Origin: CALXCT01 sp964422185 | GTDB taxonomy: Bacteria > Bacillota > Clostridia > Oscillospirales > Oscillospiraceae | Length of the DNA: 12,294 nt | NCBI GenBank assembly: GCA_964422185.1 | Contig: CAYRAG010000051.1 | Span: 1 to 12,294, forward strand | Direction of reading: 5' to 3' | Shown: positions 1 to 5,946 of the stretch, piece after piece | Layout: every line of letters begins with the position of its first letter | Position numbering within the stretch: position 1 is the first letter of the stretch | Notes under the pieces: generated by a model | The model's database searches: none | The model's input: only the letters and a program-made list of their open reading frames with translations | Told to the model about the DNA's origin: nothing | Program-made: the position numbers and the translations under genes

Positions 1-1
1 G

Positions 2-166
2 GGAGAAGAAGAGACGGTTCCCGCGGAAGCGGAGCAGCTGCCGGGAGAAGAAGAGACGGTTCCCGCGGAAGCGGAGCAGCTGCCGGGAGAAGAAGAGGCG
101 GTTCCCGGGGATGGGGAGCAGCTGACGGCAGAAGAGGCGGTTCCCGCGGATGCGGAGCAGCTGCCG
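2..166 (+). repeat. 42-bp coding tandem repeat (14-residue acidic unit)
   Basis: Units lie at 2-43, 44-85, 86-127 and 128-166. The first two are identical and encode GEEETVPAEAEQLP. The third has diverged (AVPGDGEQLT), and the fourth is diverged and one codon shorter (39 bp). A partial unit beginning AEE follows. Base 1 matches the last base of a preceding unit, so the array probably continues upstream of the window. Every unit length is a multiple of three, so gain or loss of units keeps the reading frame. It forms the negatively charged linker before the folded domains of the wall hydrolase. Confidence 0.95.
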
Positions 167-916
167 GCGGAGGAAGTCTCCGAGCCGGCGGTGCCCCCGT
201 TCCTCTATGTGGACGGCGCGGGCGCGGCGGTGGATCATTATATTGCCGACGGCGTCACCTATGTCTCGGTGGTGGATTTTGTGCGTGCGATGGATCCGGC
301 CGGCACCGTGACCTGGACCGGGGACGGCATCCGGGTGGAGACCGGCAGACTGGCCATGAGCGCCAACGCGAAGGACGCCTACCTGGAGGCAAACGGCCGC
401 TACCTCTACCTGGAGGACGGAATTCAGCTCTCCAACGGACGGGCGATGCTGCCGCTGAGTATCCTGGCCAAGGTGTTTGACGCCCAGCTGAGCTGGGACG
501 GCGCCACCTCCACCGCGCATGTCACGCGGGGCAGCGGCGCGCTGGAGTCCGGGGACACTTTCTATGATGAAGAGGCGGTGTACCTCCTCTCCCATATCAT
601 CAACGCGGAGAGCGGAAACCAGCCCCTGGCCGGGAAGATTTCCGTGGGGAATGTGATTATGAACCGCGTGGCGAGCAGCCTGTTCCCCAACACCATCTCC
701 GATGTGATCTACCAGAAGAACCAGTTCAGCCCCACGGTCAACGGCGCGTTCCAGAAGACGCCCACCGAGAGCAGCGTCATCGCGGCGAAACTGGTGCTGG
801 ACGGGGCCGTGGTCATGGACGACGCCCTGTTCTTCAATACCGTCAACTGCCGCAGCTGGGCCGCGAAGCACAGAACCCTGATTGATGTCATCGGGGGGCA
901 CGCGTTCTACCGTTAA
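2..916 (+). CDS. SleB-type cell wall hydrolase with copper amine oxidase N-terminal-like domain (5'-truncated by window)
   Basis: The frame is open from base 2, so the true start and any signal peptide lie before the window. The GTG at 191 is an internal valine codon, not a start. Order of parts: an acidic Glu/Pro repeat linker (2-166); a copper-amine-oxidase N-terminal-like domain, a beta-rich wall or surface module (about 191-540; YVSVVDFVRAM and RAMLPLSILAKVF are typical); then a hydrolase_2/SleB domain (about 560-916). The SleB domain shows HIINAESGNQPLAGKISVG, whose Glu (codon 608-610) is the expected catalytic acid, followed by NVIMNRV and a C-terminal GGHAFYR. SleB enzymes are lytic transglycosylases acting on spore-cortex or wall peptidoglycan, so an exported wall-remodelling enzyme is inferred. 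Whether it is sporulation-specific cannot be told. A terminator follows about 47 bp after the stop. Confidence 0.88.
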   Translation, partial: GEEETVPAEAEQLPGEEETVPAEAEQLPGEEEAVPGDGEQLTAEEAVPADAEQLPAEEVSEPAVPPFLYVDGAGAAVDHYIADGVTYVSVVDFVRAMDPAGTVTWTGDGIRVETGRLAMSANAKDAYLEANGRYLYLEDGIQLSNGRAMLPLSILAKVFDAQLSWDGATSTAHVTRGSGALESGDTFYDEEAVYLLSHIINAESGNQPLAGKISVGNVIMNRVASSLFPNTISDVIYQKNQFSPTVNGAFQKTPTESSVIAAKLVLDGAVVMDDALFFNTVNCRSWAAKHRTLIDVIGGHAFYR

Positions 917-933
917 GTACGAATTGTGACACG

Positions 934-952
934 GACAGGCCGGAAGGCCGTC
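934..952 (+). other. Small GC hairpin after the hydrolase gene
   Basis: GAC and GGCC (934-941) pair with GGCC and GTC (946-952) around a GGAA loop, with one bulged A. No T tract follows. It may help protect the 3' end of the message together with the terminator just downstream. Confidence 0.35.
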
Positions 953-962
953 TGAGAGAAAG

Positions 963-1004
963 AAACACGGTCGCCGGAGCGTACGCCGACGGCCGTGTTT
1001 TGCC
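963..1004 (+). terminator. Intrinsic terminator of the wall hydrolase gene
   Basis: AAACACGG (963-970) pairs with CCGTGTTT (993-1000), with further TCG/CGA pairing inside. The stem's own T run, extended by one T, gives TTTT. It lies about 47 bp after the stop at 914-916. The T tract is short, so strength is uncertain. Confidence 0.6.
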
Positions 1005-1034
1005 GTTCCCGTCCGCCGCGCCCGGGCGGGGAAT

Positions 1035-1067
1035 GAAAAACAGGAGGGAGCCGGCCGCCCCCTCCTG
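1035..1067 (-). terminator. Intrinsic terminator of the DtxR-family regulator gene
   Basis: Read on the minus strand, CAGGAGGG pairs perfectly with CCCTCCTG around an 11-nt GC loop and is followed directly by TTTTT (plus-strand A run at 1036-1040). It starts only 4 bp after the regulator's stop codon (1072-1074). Confidence 0.8.
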
Positions 1068-1071
1068 CCGC

Positions 1072-1458
1072 TTATTCCCCGGATCGCCCCTCAACCGCCG
1101 CGATGTGGTTTTTCATGCACTGGAATGTCTCATCGCTCAGGTCGTGCTCCAGACGGCAGGCGTCCTCCGCCGCCACATCGGGGGAGACCCCCAGCTGGAT
1201 GAGCCACTGGGTCAGCAGACAGTGCCGCTCGTAGATGCGCTCGGCGATGGCCCGGCCGGAGTCGGTCAGGGTGATCCAGCCGTCCCTGTCCATCACTATA
1301 TGCCCGCGCTCCCGCAGCAGGCTCATGGCCCGGCTGACGCTGGGCTTGCTGTAGTTGAGCTTGTGCACGATATCGATGGAGCGGACGGCACCCTTGGTCT
1401 TCTGGAGCATCAAAATGGCCTCCAGATAATCCTCGGATGATTCGCTGGGATGAACCAA
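1072..1458 (-). CDS. DtxR/MntR-family metal-dependent transcriptional regulator
   Basis: I chose the TTG at 1458-1456 because GGGGAGG lies at the right distance upstream; the longer frame to 1557 has no such signal. This gives 128 residues starting MVHPSESSEDYLEAIL. It has an N-terminal winged helix (about 1-75; SKPSVSRAMSLLRERG is the recognition region) and a metal-binding and dimerisation domain. There is no C-terminal SH3 domain, as in MntR. Candidate ligands by family alignment are D10, E13, the His of YERHCLL, and Cys, Glu and His in ACRLEHDLS. The Asp near the N-terminus is the MntR (Mn) type, while the Cys is the DtxR/IdeR (Fe) type, so metal specificity is open. Its position opposite the feo genes and their shared dyads argues for an iron-responsive repressor of feo. 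Confidence 0.88.
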   Translation of the reverse strand: MVHPSESSEDYLEAILMLQKTKGAVRSIDIVHKLNYSKPSVSRAMSLLRERGHIVMDRDGWITLTDSGRAIAERIYERHCLLTQWLIQLGVSPDVAAEDACRLEHDLSDETFQCMKNHIAAVEGRSGE

Positions 1459-1505
1459 GGCACACACCTCCCCGAAAAAAGACAAATTCCCGCGGGTTTG
1501 TTCAC

Positions 1506-1534
1506 AGTATACAACATTTGCTCCGCAAAGGCAA
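1506..1534 (-). promoter_or_regulatory. Predicted sigma-A promoter of the DtxR-family regulator
   Basis: On the minus strand, TTGCCT (1534-1529), a 17-bp spacer and TATACT (1511-1506) put the transcript start near 1499, about 40 nt before the TTG start. None of the GGTTAGC dyads overlaps it, so the sequence gives no sign that the gene represses itself through that motif. Confidence 0.55.
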
Positions 1535-1592
1535 GAGAGAACCGGCGTTTTTGTCAAACTTCCCCGGCCCCGAAAAAAAGGGAAAAAAGGGG

Positions 1593-1621
1593 TTGACAGC
1601 TCCGGTTAGCCATGGTAAACT
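1593..1621 (+). promoter_or_regulatory. Predicted promoter of the feo operon
   Basis: A perfect TTGACA (1593-1598), a 17-bp spacer and TAAACT (1616-1621) form a sigma-A promoter. A-rich tracts at 1572-1588 just upstream look like an UP element. Dyad 1 (1604-1621) covers the spacer and the -10 box, a classic repressor position. The transcript start would be near 1628, giving a leader of about 80 nt before feoA1. Confidence 0.75.
1604..1621. promoter_or_regulatory. Putative DtxR-family operator 1 (overlaps -10)
   Basis: GGTTAGCCATGGTAAACT shares its GGTTAGC left half with three other sites in the window; the right half is degenerate (TAAACT). It covers the -10 element, so a bound repressor would block RNA polymerase. 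Confidence 0.55.
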
Positions 1622-1632
1622 GTGCGCTGGAT

Positions 1633-1650
1633 GGTTAGCGAAAACTAACC
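1633..1650. promoter_or_regulatory. Putative DtxR-family operator 2 (perfect dyad)
   Basis: GGTTAG-CGAAAA-CTAACC is a perfect 6+6 bp dyad just after the predicted start of transcription. The half-site resembles the GGTTAG...CTAACC core of known DtxR/IdeR boxes. A TTTTT run follows at 1651-1655, so the RNA copy could also form a small terminator-like hairpin. Confidence 0.7.
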
Positions 1651-1666
1651 TTTTTCCATCGGAAGT

Positions 1667-1684
1667 GGTTAGCCGCTGCTAATA
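1667..1684. promoter_or_regulatory. Putative DtxR-family operator 3
   Basis: GGTTAG-CCGCTG-CTAATA keeps TTAGC-N4-GCTAA symmetry. It sits in the feo leader, ending 6 bp before the feoA1 Shine-Dalgarno sequence. Confidence 0.65.
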
Positions 1685-1706
1685 TGAGAAAGGAGTGTTT
1701 CAGATT

Positions 1707-1916
1707 ATGCCGTTGACCATGGCCGGTACCGGTCAGGAGATCACCGTGAAGGAGATCCGCGGAAAGGATGAGACCCGCCATTTCCTGGAGAATCTGGGCT
1801 TTACCGTGGGCGGAACCGTGACCGTTGTCTCACAGATGGGAGGCAATCTGATCGTCAATGTGCGGGACAGCAGAATTGCCCTGTCCCGCTCCATGGCAAA
1901 CCGCATCATGGTGTGA
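1707..1916 (+). CDS. feoA: FeoA family protein (first copy)
   Basis: The protein has 69 residues and starts at the ATG at 1707, preceded by AAGGAG at 1690-1695; a GTG at 1695 lies in that Shine-Dalgarno and is not the start. It is a single SH3-like FeoA domain. The pattern TVKEIRGKDETRHFLENLGFTVGGTVTVV, here described by its ends TVKEIRG and TVTVV, and NLIVNVRDSRIALSRSMANRI are typical of the clostridial FeoA variant that precedes a second FeoA. FeoA proteins are small cytoplasmic accessories thought to bind and modulate FeoB. It is first in the feo operon, behind the promoter carrying three dyads. Confidence 0.9.
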   Translation: MPLTMAGTGQEITVKEIRGKDETRHFLENLGFTVGGTVTVVSQMGGNLIVNVRDSRIALSRSMANRIMV

Positions 1917-1978
1917 GGGACACTCCGCCCGGGAGCGGAAATCTGGCGGATCCGTCCGCGGAAAGAGGGGAGATCGTC

Positions 1979-2212
1979 ATGCAGACATTACGGGATGTGC
2001 CCTGCGGTCAGACCGTGCGGGTGACCAGACTGGAGGGCGCGGGCGCGGTGAAGCGCCGCATTATGGATATGGGCATCACCAGGGGAACGGAGATCTATGT
2101 CCGGAAAGTGGCCCCGCTGGGAGACCCGGTGGAGGTGACCGTGCGGGGATACGAGCTGTCCCTGCGCAAGGGGGACGCCGCGAATATCCTGGTGGAGGGA
2201 GCGGGCGGCTGA
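1979..2212 (+). CDS. feoA: FeoA family protein (second copy)
   Basis: The protein has 77 residues and starts at the ATG at 1979, after GAGGGGAG (1974-ish) at good spacing. A longer frame from 1913 overlaps feoA1 and is not supported. It contains the canonical FeoA pattern: VTRLEGAGAVKRRIMDMG, then VAPLGDPVEVTVRGYELSLR, close to the domain consensus. It differs from the first copy, which has GGNLIVNVRDSRIALS at the same place, so the two are diverged paralogues and not a recent duplication. It lies 62 bp after feoA1 and 66 bp before feoB. Its stop codon falls in the loop of a GC hairpin. Confidence 0.92.
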   Translation: MQTLRDVPCGQTVRVTRLEGAGAVKRRIMDMGITRGTEIYVRKVAPLGDPVEVTVRGYELSLRKGDAANILVEGAGG

Positions 2213-2219
2213 CCGCCCG
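2202..2219 (+). other. GC hairpin at the feoA2 stop codon
   Basis: CGGGCGG (2202-2208) pairs with CCGCCCG (2213-2219) around a CTGA loop that holds the stop TGA. A pyrimidine-rich stretch (GCTTCTTCTGCC) follows, with no true T tract. It could act as a weak attenuator or as a message processing or stability element between feoA2 and feoB. Confidence 0.45.
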
Positions 2220-2235
2220 GCTTCTTCTGCCATCA

Positions 2236-2253
2236 GGTTAGCTGCTGCTAATC
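2236..2253. promoter_or_regulatory. Putative DtxR-family operator 4, directly before feoB
   Basis: GGTTAG-CTGCTG-CTAATC is nearly identical to operator 3 (TTAGC-N4-GCTAA, same GCTGCTAAT right half). It ends 9 bp before the feoB Shine-Dalgarno GGAGGT (2263-2268). I see no good -35/-10 pair around it, so it may act as a roadblock or serve a non-consensus internal promoter. Confidence 0.6.
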
Positions 2254-2278
2254 AACAGGTTTGGAGGTAGGAATCAAG

Positions 2279-4486
2279 ATGAGTGTAACCATTGCGCTGG
2301 CGGGCAACCCCAACAGCGGAAAGACCACGATGTTCAACCACCTGACCGGTTCCAGCCAGCGTGTGGGAAACTGGCCCGGCGTCACGGTGGAGAAGAAGAC
2401 CGGAAAACTGAAGGGGCATAAGGATGTGGATATCACAGACCTGCCGGGTATCTACTCCCTGTCCCCGTACACCCTGGAGGAAGTGGTGGCGCGGAACTAC
2501 CTGGTGACGGAGCGGCCGGACGCCATTGTGGATCTCGTGGACGCCACAAACATCGAGCGAAATCTCTATCTGACCACCCAGCTGATGGAGATGGGCATCC
2601 CCGTGGTCATCGCCCTGAACATGATCGACCTGGTTCAGAAGAACGGCGATGTCATCGACACGAAGAAGCTCTCCGAGGCCATCGGGTGCCCGGTGGTGGA
2701 GACCTCCGCCGTGAAAGGCGAGGGGACCATCGAGGCGGCCGAGCTTGCCGTGAAGCTGGTGCAGGAGGGAACGCAGGTCAGGCCCGTCCACACTTTCTCG
2801 GAGAAGCTGGAGAGCGCCCTGTCGGAGATTGAGGCGATCATCGAGGGGAAAGTGCCGGAGAAGGCCATCCGCTGGTACGCGGTCAAGCTGTTCGAGCGGG
2901 ACAAAAAGGTGCTGGAGTCCGTCAGCCTCGGCGCGGAGCTGGATTCCATTGAGGCCGTGATCGCCGGGTGCGAGAAAGAGTATGACGACGACGCGGAGTC
3001 CATCGTCACCAACGAGCGCTACGATTTCATCGCCGGCGTGGTGAAGCGCTGCGTCCAGAAAAAGCGCACGGGCATGACCCTCTCGGACCGGGTGGACCGC
3101 ATCATCACCAACCGTGTCCTGGCGCTGCCCATCTTCGCGGTGATCATGTTCTTCATCTACGCCATCGCCATGGGCACCTCCATCACGGACGGCGGTATCG
3201 GCATCGGGACTTTCGGCACGGACTGGGCCAACGACACCCTGTTTGGCGAGATTGTGCCGAACTTCCTGGACCGGTTCCTCCTGGACGCGGCCGGCGAGCC
3301 TGTGGTGGCTGACTGGCTGTACGGCCTGATCCAGGACGGCATCGTGGCCGGTGTGGGCGCGGTGCTGGGCTTTGTGCCGCAGATGCTGGTGCTGTTCTTC
3401 CTCCTGGCCATTCTGGAGGACATCGGGTACATGTCGCGTGTCGCCTTTATCATGGATCGGATCTTCCGCCGCTTCGGCCTGTCCGGCAAGAGCTTCATCC
3501 CCCTGCTGGTGGCCACCGGGTGCGGCGTGCCCGGCATCATGGCGTCCCGCACCATTGAGCAGGATCGGGACCGGAAGATGACGATCATGACGACGACCTT
3601 CATCCCCTGCGGCGCCAAGATGCCCATCATCGGGCTGTTCGCCGGCGCGGTGTTCGGGAATTCCCCGTTCGTCGCCGTCTCCGCGTTCTTCATCGGGATC
3701 GCCGCGGTGGTCATCTCCGGCATCATCCTGAAGAAGTTTAAGATGTTCGCCGGGGAGCCGGCGCCGTTTGTCATGGAGCTGCCGCCCTACCACATCCCCG
3801 CCTGGGGCAATGTCCTGCGTGCCACCTGGGAGCGCGGCTGGTCGTTCATCAAGCGGGCGGGCACCATCATCCTGCTGTCCTCCATCATTCTCTGGTTCCT
3901 GCAGGCGTATGGTTTTGTGAACGGTGTGTTCCAGGCGGTGGAAGACAACAACAACTCTCTGCTGGCCGCCATCGGAAACGCCATCGCCTGGATCTTCTAT
4001 CCTCTGGGCTGGACGGGCGATGTGGCCTGGAAAGCGACCGTGGCCACTTTCACCGGACTCATCGCGAAAGAGAATGTGGTGTCGACTTTCGGTACTCTCT
4101 ACCACTTCGCGGGCGAAGTCGGCGAGGCCGGCGAGGCGATCTGGGCCCTGGTCGGCGCGGATTTCGGCCCCGTCACCGCCTATTCGTTCATGATCTTCAA
4201 TCTGCTGTGCGCGCCGTGCTTCGCGGCCATGGGCGCCATCAAGCGCGAGATGAACAACTGGAAGTGGACCCTGGGCGCCATCGGGTACATGTGCGGATTT
4301 GCCTATGTCATCGCGTTCATCGTCTACCAGTTCGCGGGCCTGTTCACCGGCGAGGCGGTCTTCAGCGTATTCACGGTGATTGCTGCCGCGGCGCTGGCCG
4401 GCCTGATCTACCTGCTGTTCCGCAAAGGCTACCAGGGCGAGGCGACCGTGAACCTGCGCGCGGTGGACGCGGTGGCTCAGGGATGA
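2279..4486 (+). CDS. feoB: Ferrous iron transport protein B
   Basis: The protein has 735 residues, near the family length (E. coli FeoB is 773). The start is the ATG at 2279 after GGAGGT with 10 nt spacing; a TTG at 2261 overlaps that site. The N-terminal GTPase domain has G1 GNPNSGKT (9-16), a switch I Thr in GNWPGVTVE (T36), G3 DLPG (54-57) and G4 NMID (114-117), plus the FeoB-specific VDATNIERNLYLT. A helical spacer follows (about 165-265), then the membrane part with the two Gate regions. Conserved pore cysteines are visible in GCGVPGIMASRT (C415), FIPCGAKMP (C444) and CAPC (C644, C647). FeoB imports Fe(II) across the cytoplasmic membrane under GTPase control. It is the main product of this operon. 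Confidence 0.98.
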   Translation: MSVTIALAGNPNSGKTTMFNHLTGSSQRVGNWPGVTVEKKTGKLKGHKDVDITDLPGIYSLSPYTLEEVVARNYLVTERPDAIVDLVDATNIERNLYLTTQLMEMGIPVVIALNMIDLVQKNGDVIDTKKLSEAIGCPVVETSAVKGEGTIEAAELAVKLVQEGTQVRPVHTFSEKLESALSEIEAIIEGKVPEKAIRWYAVKLFERDKKVLESVSLGAELDSIEAVIAGCEKEYDDDAESIVTNERYDFIAGVVKRCVQKKRTGMTLSDRVDRIITNRVLALPIFAVIMFFIYAIAMGTSITDGGIGIGTFGTDWANDTLFGEIVPNFLDRFLLDAAGEPVVADWLYGLIQDGIVAGVGAVLGFVPQMLVLFFLLAILEDIGYMSRVAFIMDRIFRRFGLSGKSFIPLLVATGCGVPGIMASRTIEQDRDRKMTIMTTTFIPCGAKMPIIGLFAGAVFGNSPFVAVSAFFIGIAAVVISGIILKKFKMFAGEPAPFVMELPPYHIPAWGNVLRATWERGWSFIKRAGTIILLSSIILWFLQAYGFVNGVFQAVEDNNNSLLAAIGNAIAWIFYPLGWTGDVAWKATVATFTGLIAKENVVSTFGTLYHFAGEVGEAGEAIWALVGADFGPVTAYSFMIFNLLCAPCFAAMGAIKREMNNWKWTLGAIGYMCGFAYVIAFIVYQFAGLFTGEAVFSVFTVIAAAALAGLIYLLFRKGYQGEATVNLRAVDAVAQG

Positions 4487-4523
4487 GACTGCCCGGAGTC
4501 TGCCGGGCCTGGGAGGCGGAAAG

Positions 4524-4676
4524 ATGATTCCTACCATTGTGACCGGCCTGATTGTCCTTGCCGTGTGCGCTCTGGCGGTTCGCTCCCTCTGGAAAGACCG
4601 GAAGAGCGGAAAGAACTGCTCCACCTGTTCCGGGGACTGCGCACACTGCGGGATCCATCATGACGAGGTCTCCTGA
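4524..4676 (+). CDS. FeoB-associated Cys-rich membrane peptide
   Basis: This 50-residue gene begins at ATG 4524, 37 bp after the feoB stop, behind GGGAGG (4511-4516). It starts with MIPTIVTGLIVLAVCALAV, a single hydrophobic membrane segment (about 3-20). A basic stretch follows (WKDRKSGK), then a cytoplasmic Cys/His-rich tail with cysteines spaced as NCSTCSGDCAHCGIHH (C32, C35, C39, C42, H45, H46). This matches the small FeoB-associated Cys-rich membrane proteins found after feoB in Firmicutes (the FeoB_associated family). The Cys/His tail could bind Fe(II) near the FeoB exit; that role is inference, as the family is not well characterised. It is the last gene before the terminator. Confidence 0.88.
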   Translation: MIPTIVTGLIVLAVCALAVRSLWKDRKSGKNCSTCSGDCAHCGIHHDEVS

Positions 4677-4691
4677 GAAAATCGGAATACG

Positions 4692-4727
4692 GCGCGGCGC
4701 ACGGGGAACCTGCCTGGCGCGCCGCGC
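4692..4727. other. GC-rich inverted repeat after the feo operon
   Basis: GCGCGGCGC (4692-4700) and GCGCCGCGC (4719-4727) are perfect 9-bp arms around an 18-nt loop. There is no T tract, so it is probably a 3'-end stabilising hairpin ahead of the true terminator. Confidence 0.5.
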
Positions 4728-4752
4728 TGTGGTTACTGCCCGGGATCTGCGA

Positions 4753-4800
4753 AGACGGAAAACGCGGCATGGCGAAAGCCATGCCGCGATTTTCGTCTTT
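4753..4800. terminator. Bidirectional terminator between the feo operon and the TVP38-type gene
   Basis: CGCGGCATGGC (4763-4773), a GAAA tetraloop and GCCATGCCGCG (4778-4788) form a perfect 11-bp stem. AGAC-GAAAA on the left and TTTTC-GTCT on the right extend it. T-rich tracts follow on both strands (ATTTTCGTCTTTT on plus, TTTTCCGTCTTC on minus). It lies between the convergent 3' ends of the feo operon and the minus-strand membrane gene, whose stop is at 4803-4805. Confidence 0.9.
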
Positions 4801-4802
4801 TC

Positions 4803-5537
4803 TCACTTTTCCTCCCCGCTCTGCTCCGGGGCCGGATCCTGTTTTTTCCCTCTCGTTTTCATCTGGCTGATTTTCTCGATGAGCCAGTCCTCAATCCGGT
4901 TGCCGTAGCGCAGCGCGAACACGCACAGGATCAGTCCGCCGATGAGCACCAGCGCGATTCCCCACGGCGGCAGGCGGTGCACATTTCCCCCGACGATGCA
5001 CGAGACCAGAAGCCCCCACGGCCGGGTGAGCGAGATGATTGCCACAAACCGGCGGAACGGGATCTCCGTCAGGCCGGCCAGGATGCAGATGATGTCATCC
5101 GGGAAGAACGGCAGCAGAAACGCCAGCACCAGGAAAGTATCCCGGCGGCTGCGGATGATGGCGACATACTTCTGAGACTCGTGCTTTTTCAGAAAGCGCT
5201 CCACGGCGTCCTGGCCCAGCTGCCTGGCCAGGCTGAATACCACAATGGAGCCCAGAATGACCGCCAGTGTGGTGAGGAGGAACGCGGGGAGCACCCCGAA
5301 CATCAGAGCCCCGGCCGCCGCCGTGACACTGCTGGGGATGGGGGCAAGGATGACGGAGGCGAACTGTATCCCGAAGAACACCAGCTGGGAGAAAGGCGCC
5401 CACCGGGATATGTACGCCTGGAGATCCTCCACGCTGTCCACGGACTCAAAGAATCCGGACTGGGACAGGGCCACCGCGAGGACGGCCACCAGCAGGATGC
5501 ACAGGAGCAGATATACAATTCGCCGTTTCTTTTTCAT
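4803..5537 (-). CDS. TVP38/TMEM64 (DedA superfamily, VTT domain) membrane protein
   Basis: I chose the ATG at 5537 (MKKKRRIVYLLL) because GGAG lies 8 nt upstream and a basic stretch leads into the first membrane helix; the frame extends to 5579 without a ribosome binding site. The product has 244 residues. Visible parts are TM1 (about 6-24), a periplasmic-like segment, then the VTT core: APIPSSVTAAAGALMFG, LGSIVVFSLARQLGQ, the re-entrant PFFPDD segment with ILAGLTEIPFRRF, RPWGLLVSCIVGG, and a last helix near 205-223 before a charged tail. DedA/VTT proteins are linked to lipid flipping and membrane homeostasis; the substrate here is unknown. It is a single gene with its own predicted promoter and shares the bidirectional terminator. 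Confidence 0.88.
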   Translation of the reverse strand: MKKKRRIVYLLLCILLVAVLAVALSQSGFFESVDSVEDLQAYISRWAPFSQLVFFGIQFASVILAPIPSSVTAAAGALMFGVLPAFLLTTLAVILGSIVVFSLARQLGQDAVERFLKKHESQKYVAIIRSRRDTFLVLAFLLPFFPDDIICILAGLTEIPFRRFVAIISLTRPWGLLVSCIVGGNVHRLPPWGIALVLIGGLILCVFALRYGNRIEDWLIEKISQMKTRGKKQDPAPEQSGEEK

Positions 5538-5712
5538 TCTCAACGCTCCGAAGCGAGGATTTGGGAGAGCGGGAGACACCCGCCCACAGGTACTGCGATG
5601 GTAACACGGTTTTCTTAAAATGAAGAGGGGAATTTCTTAAATCTTTCTGAAAATTTCGCGCCCCGTCCGGCGGCAGAGACGCCGGGAGGAGGGACAGATT
5701 TCTCCGAAATTC

Positions 5713-5732
5713 AAAAAAAGGTACCTTTTTTT
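5713..5732. repeat. Perfect 20-bp palindrome
   Basis: A7-GGTACC-T7 is exactly self-complementary. Flanking AAATTC (5707-5712) and GAATTT (5735-5740) extend the symmetry with a 2-nt CG insertion on one side. It lies about 45 nt after the predicted transcript start of the TVP38-type gene. It could be a regulator binding site or an RNA hairpin in the leader. Confidence 0.85.
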
Positions 5733-5782
5733 CGGAATTTATGATAGGATGGGTTCCGTCCCTGGATTGTTCTGACAGCACG

Positions 5783-5811
5783 ATCTTAGCACTTTCGTAA
5801 CCGCCTGTCAA
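5783..5811 (-). promoter_or_regulatory. Predicted promoter of the TVP38-type gene
   Basis: On the minus strand, TTGACA (5811-5806), a 17-bp spacer and TAAGAT (5788-5783) fit sigma-A. A TGC directly before the -10 makes it an extended -10. Transcription would start near 5776, leaving a leader of about 240 nt before the ATG at 5537. Confidence 0.6.
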
Positions 5812-5946
5812 GATCCCCGGGGAAAAGTTAAAATTTCCGCTATTTTTGAACTGAATTCCGGATCTGCGAACCGTTTTCCCCCGGAATCCGGACATACCGC
5901 AACCTGCAGAGAAAAACCAGGTAATCCGCCTTAGGAGGTATCATTC

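Larger units (their letters stand above)
5538..5946. other. Intergenic region between the TVP38-type gene and nrdR
   Basis: The two genes diverge from this 409-bp region, which is clearly more AT-rich than its surroundings. It holds a predicted minus-strand promoter (5783-5811), a 20-bp palindrome (5713-5732), a GC hairpin (CCGGCG 5667-5672 with CGCCGG 5680-5685), and ATTCCGG/CCGGAAT arms at 5855-5861 and 5881-5887 upstream of nrdR. I could not find a convincing plus-strand promoter for nrdR or a canonical NrdR box. The open frame crossing it on the minus strand has no domain or ribosome binding site. Confidence 0.7.

Noticed and set aside
2230..2260. A sigma-A promoter at operator 4 driving feoB
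   Set aside because: The best -35 and -10 candidates match the consensus poorly, so I list the operator but not a promoter.
2252..4624. 790-codon open frame antisense to feoB
   Set aside because: It lies opposite a certain gene, has no domain or ribosome site, and is rich in Arg, His, Gly and Asp, as expected for the reverse of GC-rich coding sequence.
5446..5895. 149-codon minus-strand frame in the TVP38-nrdR gap
   Set aside because: It overlaps the TVP38-type gene in another frame, has no convincing ribosome site, and its sequence looks like translated non-coding DNA.
5812..5934. NrdR box or promoter upstream of nrdR
   Set aside because: No ACANNATAT-type box and no -35/-10 pair with acceptable spacing; TAAAAT at 5829 lacks a -35.
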